DNA from: an uncultured Bariatricus sp.
GTDB lineage: Bacteria; Bacillota; Clostridia; Lachnospirales; Lachnospiraceae
Reading direction: 5' to 3'
Length of the DNA stretch: 25,032 nucleotides
NCBI GenBank assembly: GCA_934320645.1
Contig: CAKRFP010000038.1
Coordinates: 1 to 25,032, forward strand
Positions 20,908-25,032 of this stretch are shown one piece after another. The position numbers and the translations under genes were made by a program. The notes beneath the pieces were generated by a model. That model saw nothing but the letters and a program-made list of their open reading frames with translations. It was not told the origin of the DNA and ran no database searches. Each line of letters opens with the position of its first letter. The stretch's first letter is position 1.

Positions 20908-21918
20908 ATGAACAATTTGCAGATACCGGAGAATTATCATTCTCCACTTACGATCCGCGAGACCGAAGTGGCAATCAAAGAAGTAAAAGACCACTTTGAA
21001 CGCGCACTTGCCAAATCCCTGCATCTGACACGTGTATCCGCTCCTCTTTTCGTCCGCCCGGAATCCGGACTGAACGATAACCTGAACGGAGTAGAACGCC
21101 CGGTTGCTTTTGGCATCAAAGAACAGGAAGACCGTGAAGTAGAAATCGTCCACTCCCTTGCAAAATGGAAACGCTACGCGCTGAAGCGCTATGGCTTCCA
21201 CTCAGGAGAAGGACTTTATACAGATATGAGTGCTATCCGCCGCGATGAAGATACCGACAATATCCATTCCATCTATGTTGACCAGTGGGACTGGGAAAAA
21301 GTCATTTCCAAAGAAGAACGCAACATGGAGACACTGGAATACACCGTAGGAAAGGTATACAGCGCACTCAAAGAAACAGAATCCTACATGGCACGCCGTT
21401 ATAACTACATCGAAGAATTCCTCCCGGATGAGATCAGCTTCATCACATCCCAGGAACTGGAAACCATGTATCCGGATAAGACACCAAAAGAACGCGAATA
21501 CCGCTTTGCCAAAGCAAAAGGTGCCGTATTCATCAAACAGATTGGTAAGACACTTGCCTCCGGACAGCGTCACGACGGCCGTGCACCGGACTACGATGAC
21601 TGGGAACTGAACGGCGACATCATCGTCTACTATCCGGTACTTGACATTGCACTGGAACTTTCTTCGATGGGTATCCGTGTCGATGAAGATGCTCTCCGCC
21701 GTCAGTTAAAAGAAGCCGGCTGCGAAGAACGCGCCGAGATGGATTTCCAGAAAGCATTATTAAAAGGAGAACTCCCGTACACAGTCGGTGGCGGAATCGG
21801 TCAGTCACGAATCTGCATGTTCTACCTCCGCAAAGCCCACATCGGAGAAGTACAATCCTCCATCTGGCCAGACGACGTCCTCGAAGAAGCCGCATCACGC
21901 GGAGTGTGCTTACTGTAA
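20908..21918 (+). CDS. asnA: Aspartate--ammonia ligase (asparagine synthetase A)
   Basis: This 336-residue cytosolic enzyme makes asparagine from aspartate, ammonia and ATP; it has a class II aminoacyl-tRNA-synthetase-like fold. Family segments include VSAPLFVRPESGLNDNLNG near residues 43-61, AVEW-type VHSLAKWKRYAL, GEGLYTDMSAIRRDE, YVDQWDWEKVI and the C-terminal GGGIGQSRICMFYL. The length is normal. GAAAGGAAGAAC precedes the ATG. It has its own promoter with a tandem repeat upstream (20801-20840) and shares a bidirectional terminator with purA. It is a single-gene unit. Using ammonia rather than glutamine fits an ammonia-rich gut-type habitat. Confidence 0.97.
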   Translation: MNNLQIPENYHSPLTIRETEVAIKEVKDHFERALAKSLHLTRVSAPLFVRPESGLNDNLNGVERPVAFGIKEQEDREVEIVHSLAKWKRYALKRYGFHSGEGLYTDMSAIRRDEDTDNIHSIYVDQWDWEKVISKEERNMETLEYTVGKVYSALKETESYMARRYNYIEEFLPDEISFITSQELETMYPDKTPKEREYRFAKAKGAVFIKQIGKTLASGQRHDGRAPDYDDWELNGDIIVYYPVLDIALELSSMGIRVDEDALRRQLKEAGCEERAEMDFQKALLKGELPYTVGGGIGQSRICMFYLRKAHIGEVQSSIWPDDVLEEAASRGVCLL

Positions 21919-21957
21919 TACATAGTCAACCATTATCACAATTTGATAATTCGCCAT

Positions 21958-21996
21958 AAAAATGAGGCAGGACTTAAAAAGTCCTGCCTCATTTTT
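21958..21996. terminator. Bidirectional intrinsic terminator between asnA and purA
   Basis: A long perfect stem (left arm 21958-21975, right arm 21979-21996; inner GGCAGGACTT/AAGTCCTGCC) has an A-run on the left and a T-run on the right. It can therefore end transcription from asnA (+) and purA (-). Confidence 0.93.
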
Positions 21997-22002
21997 ACAT
22001 TC

Positions 22003-23286
22003 CTATTTATTTCTGAAGATGATATCATGTCTTCCCGGTCCATTAGAAACCATTGTGATCGGATATCCGATCTCTTTCTCGATAAATTCGATGTAGTTTC
22101 TGCAGTTTTCCGGAAGATCTTCGTATTTCTTGATTCCTCTGATGTCACATTTCCATCCCGGAAGTGTCTTGAGAACCGGTTTTGCTTTCTCAAGAAGATG
22201 TGTTGTCGGGAATTCTGTTGTAACTTCTCCGTCGATCTCGTATCCTACACATACCGGAATTTCATCCAGGTATCCAAGTACGTCAACAACAGTAAATGCT
22301 ACATCTGTAGTTCCCTGCATACGGCATCCGTATTTGGATGCTACACAGTCAAACCATCCCATACGTCTCGGACGACCGGTTGTTGCGCCAAATTCTCCGC
22401 CGTCTCCACCACGTCTTCTGAGTTCATCTGCTTCTTCGCCAAAGATCTCACTTACAAAGGCACCTGCTCCTACTGCACTTGAGTATGCTTTACATACTGT
22501 AACGATCTGTTTAATCTCATACGGCGGGATTCCGGCACCGATCGCACCGTAAGCTGCCAGTGTAGAAGAAGAAGTTACCATTGGGTAAATTCCATGATCC
22601 GGATCTTTTAATGTTCCAAGCTGTCCTTCAAGAAGAATTTCTTTACCTTCTTTAAGTGCTTCGTTAAGATACCGAGAAACGTTACATACATACGGTGCTA
22701 CCATTTCTTTGTATTCCATCAGTTCGTTATATAAATCATCAGGATTGATTAACGGTTTGTGATACAGATGTTCCAGCATGACATTCTTCTGCTCTGCTAC
22801 ACGGTTTACCTTTTCTCTAAGTTCAGCTTCGTCTTCAAAAAGCTCGCTGATCTGGAAACCGATCTTTGCATACTTGTCTGAATAGAACGGTGCAATACCA
22901 GACTTTGTAGATCCGAATGACTTACCGCCCAGTCTTTCTTCCTCATATGCGTCAAAATTCTTGTGATAAGACATCACCATCTGTGCACGATCTGACACCA
23001 GAATCTTCGGCATCGGAACATCTCTGTCAATGATTGACTGGATTTCCTTGAAAAGAACCGGGATATCTACCGCAACACCATTACCGATGATACTGGTTGT
23101 ATGTCCGTAGAAAACTCCTGACGGTAATGTATGAAGAGCAAATTTGCCGTAGTCATTGATAATTGTATGTCCGGCATTTGCTCCACCCTGGAAACGAATG
23201 ATAATATCTGCTTTTTCGGCAAGCATATCTGTGATCTTACCTTTTCCTTCGTCTCCCCAGTTCGCACCTACTACTGCTTTAACCAT
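22003..23286 (-). CDS. purA: Adenylosuccinate synthase
   Basis: This 427-residue cytosolic enzyme joins IMP and aspartate with GTP, the first committed step to AMP. The N-terminal P-loop WGDEGKGK is at residues 10-17, followed by FQGGANAGHTI; the IMP/aspartate segments VTSSSTLAAYGAIGAGIPP, TTGRPRRMGWFD and the C-terminal GPGRHDII complete the family pattern. I chose ATG 23286 (MVKAVVGANWG) because AGGAGG is 7 nt upstream and it matches the usual PurA start. An in-frame ATG at 23352 with its own AGGAG site would add 22 residues (see findings). A TATAAT-like -10 lies near 23412-23417 but its -35 partner is unclear. The gene ends at the terminator shared with asnA. Confidence 0.97.
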   Translation of the reverse strand: MVKAVVGANWGDEGKGKITDMLAEKADIIIRFQGGANAGHTIINDYGKFALHTLPSGVFYGHTTSIIGNGVAVDIPVLFKEIQSIIDRDVPMPKILVSDRAQMVMSYHKNFDAYEEERLGGKSFGSTKSGIAPFYSDKYAKIGFQISELFEDEAELREKVNRVAEQKNVMLEHLYHKPLINPDDLYNELMEYKEMVAPYVCNVSRYLNEALKEGKEILLEGQLGTLKDPDHGIYPMVTSSSTLAAYGAIGAGIPPYEIKQIVTVCKAYSSAVGAGAFVSEIFGEEADELRRRGGDGGEFGATTGRPRRMGWFDCVASKYGCRMQGTTDVAFTVVDVLGYLDEIPVCVGYEIDGEVTTEFPTTHLLEKAKPVLKTLPGWKCDIRGIKKYEDLPENCRNYIEFIEKEIGYPITMVSNGPGRHDIIFRNK

Positions 23287-23505
23287 AATAAATCCTCCTG
23301 CGTGTTCTTGGCTATCTGTGAAATATCTCCACAGTGTCATCCCTCTTTTCATCGGGATAACTCCTACTTATAAATATAATCAATGTCCCTTATAAAGACA
23401 CCGATTGAATTATACTACATTTCAAATAAAAAGTACACTCTTATTTTCAGCTACTTCCCGAAAATTCCGCATTTTTCTTGATTTTACTGCTCTCTGAGTG
23501 TTTTT

Positions 23506-25032
23506 CTACATCAGCGGTGCCACAAGCCTTAAAACCTGACCATATATTTTCACAAAAGTGCTCCGGTTTCTGACCTCTGTCATCGTCATTTTCTGGCATT
23601 TTGCAAGGGTCTCCTGGAAATCTTTTTCAATATTACGCACCACCGGATTGCGGTAAATGAAAACACCGCATTCAAAATGCAGATAAAGACTGCGGTAATC
23701 CAGATTGATACTGCCTACTGTCGCCGTATCATCGTCTGAAGTAAATACTTTTGCATGAACAAATCCAGGCGTATATTCATAGATCTCTACCCCACCTGCA
23801 ATCAGTTCCTCATAATAAGTCTTCGCAAGATAAAATGCATACGGCTTATCCGGAATATGTGGCATAATAATCTGCACTTCTATTCCACCTTTTGCAGCTC
23901 TTGTCAGCGCATCAATCATCTCATTGTCCAGGATCAGATACGGTGTCATAATATGCACATACTTCTTCGCATGATTCAGAATGTGGAAATACACTTCTTC
24001 TCCTACATTTTCATGATCGAACGGACTGTCTCCGTATGGGATGATATAACCATCTTTGCGGCTGAATCCCGGCTGCTTTTCTGTCAGATACTTTGCATAA
24101 TCCTCCGGCTGTCTCTCCGTAATATTCCACATCTGCAGGAACATCATGGTAAAACTCTGCACGGCATCGCCTTCGATTTTGATCGCTGTGTCTTTCCAGT
24201 GTCCGAAACGGACTTTCTTGTTGATATATTCATCTGCCAGATTGACACCTCCGGTAAATGCAACCTTTCCGTCAATCACACAAATTTTCCGGTGATCCCG
24301 GTTATTCTGGCTGGTAGAAAGGATGGGTACGATCGGTCCAAATTCCTTGCACTGGATTCCATATTCCCTGAGCTGCTTCGGATACTCATACGGCAAAAGG
24401 CTGATACTGCAGGTTCCGTCATACATCAGGCGTACTTCCACGCCCTCTTTCACCTTTTTACGCAGGACATCCAGGACAGTGTCCCACACATATCCTTCTC
24501 CGATAATAAAATATTCCATGAAAATAAATTTTTCTGCCTTATTCAATTCCTCGATCAGAACCGGAAATTTGTCATCTCCCAGTGGAAAATACTGTGCCTG
24601 TGAGTTCCCATAAGTCGGAAATCCCACCTGGTTATAAAGGAAATGTGACAAATTGGCGTTTGCAACCCTTCCACCTTTCATCGCATGGACGACATATTCA
24701 TTCTGCTGCATATAAGGTTCAGTCTCCACTCGAAGCTTCTCCAGTCTGGCACCCAGATATTTGGTTCCGATCCCTGCTTTTGTAAACAGATAAAATCCAA
24801 CTCCGACCACCGGGACAAGGAACACAAACAGGATCCACGTCATTTTAAACGCCGGATTCCCTTTTTCATTAAAAATATAAATCGCTGTGATAAAAGAAAG
24901 AAGCGATATCACTCCGTTCATATAGGTACTGTAATTTCCCAGATATGTAAAAGTGAGAACCATAATACCAATCTGAAGAAGAATCAGCAGAAGAATAATC
25001 GCGGTATGACTGTACACTGCACCAAATACTTT
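23506..25032 (-). CDS. cls: Cardiolipin synthase (5' end outside window)
   Basis: This membrane enzyme condenses phosphatidylglycerol molecules to cardiolipin. Residues are numbered from the GTG at 25017. Two N-terminal membrane segments (IILLLILLQIGIMVLTFTYL and WILFVFLVPVVGVGFYLF) precede two phospholipase-D HKD motifs: HRKICVID with His242 and HAKVFTSDD with His421. A PLDc_N segment lies before the first. The frame is still open to the window edge (KVFGA before VYSHTAI), and family members usually have a few more basic residues there, so the true start is probably outside the window. The last residues LRLVAPLM match the hydrophobic end typical of the family. Confidence 0.95.
   Translation of the reverse strand, partial: KVFGAVYSHTAIILLLILLQIGIMVLTFTYLGNYSTYMNGVISLLSFITAIYIFNEKGNPAFKMTWILFVFLVPVVGVGFYLFTKAGIGTKYLGARLEKLRVETEPYMQQNEYVVHAMKGGRVANANLSHFLYNQVGFPTYGNSQAQYFPLGDDKFPVLIEELNKAEKFIFMEYFIIGEGYVWDTVLDVLRKKVKEGVEVRLMYDGTCSISLLPYEYPKQLREYGIQCKEFGPIVPILSTSQNNRDHRKICVIDGKVAFTGGVNLADEYINKKVRFGHWKDTAIKIEGDAVQSFTMMFLQMWNITERQPEDYAKYLTEKQPGFSRKDGYIIPYGDSPFDHENVGEEVYFHILNHAKKYVHIMTPYLILDNEMIDALTRAAKGGIEVQIIMPHIPDKPYAFYLAKTYYEELIAGGVEIYEYTPGFVHAKVFTSDDDTATVGSINLDYRSLYLHFECGVFIYRNPVVRNIEKDFQETLAKCQKMTMTEVRNRSTFVKIYGQVLRLVAPLM

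Overview
The window looks like chromosomal DNA of a spore-forming, anaerobic Firmicute, most likely a member of the Lachnospiraceae. The evidence is class III (oxygen-sensitive) ribonucleotide reductase, a GerA/SpoVAF-type spore protein, two T-box riboswitches, a folD/fchA one-carbon pair, moderate GC and strong AGGAGG ribosome-binding sites. The family assignment is inferred from gene content, not computed. I see no rRNA, tRNA, CRISPR array, complete insertion sequence or prophage.

Layout. 1-600: end of an aldo/keto reductase, a decayed PfkB-type sugar-kinase remnant and a bidirectional terminator. 680-3289: a DegV lipid-binding protein (-) and a SpoVAF/GerA-like membrane protein (+). 3402-3632: a large palindromic element (copy A). 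3635-6830: a tight nrdD-nrdG-dut operon (-) with two NrdR boxes in front, an anaerobic dNTP supply unit. 7040-10270: a tryptophan ABC importer operon (-) behind a T-box whose specifier codon is TGG. 10299-11073: a small hypothetical gene and a divergent XRE regulator. 11060-11285: a second palindromic element (copy B). 11299-12865: fchA-folD (-). 13098-15561: an AI-2E-family permease and metA (-). 15753-16182: a DUF1540 protein with a forespore-type promoter. 16200-19473: a threonine T-box (specifier ACC) that leads first through a third, reduced palindromic copy (C) and an aldo/keto reductase before reaching thrS. 19512-20542: a SEC-C protein, a two-helix membrane protein and an unlisted 52-residue ORF. 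20801-21996: asnA with a tandem 20-bp repeat upstream of its promoter. 22003-25032: purA and a cardiolipin synthase that runs off the window.

The most unusual content is the palindromic family. Copies A and B share a core of about 100 nt whose loops are nearly identical. Its three helices differ by five compensatory base-pair changes and contain no unpaired position. Each core is enclosed by a perfect 31-32 bp inverted repeat whose sequence is different at each locus, and then, 23 nt out on one side and 24 nt on the other, by a further 10-11 bp inverted pair. This geometry is the same in A and B. Both copies lie between the 3' ends of convergent genes. Copy C keeps about 34 nt of the core and sits in the leader between the threonine T-box and its genes. 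This looks like a dispersed structured-RNA or miniature mobile element family. Whether it is already catalogued cannot be decided without a search.

Regulation is readable at several other points: consensus sigma-A promoters before both T-boxes, fchA-folD, the AI-2E/metA pair, degV, asnA and two small genes; NrdR boxes before nrdD; and intrinsic terminators at most operon ends.
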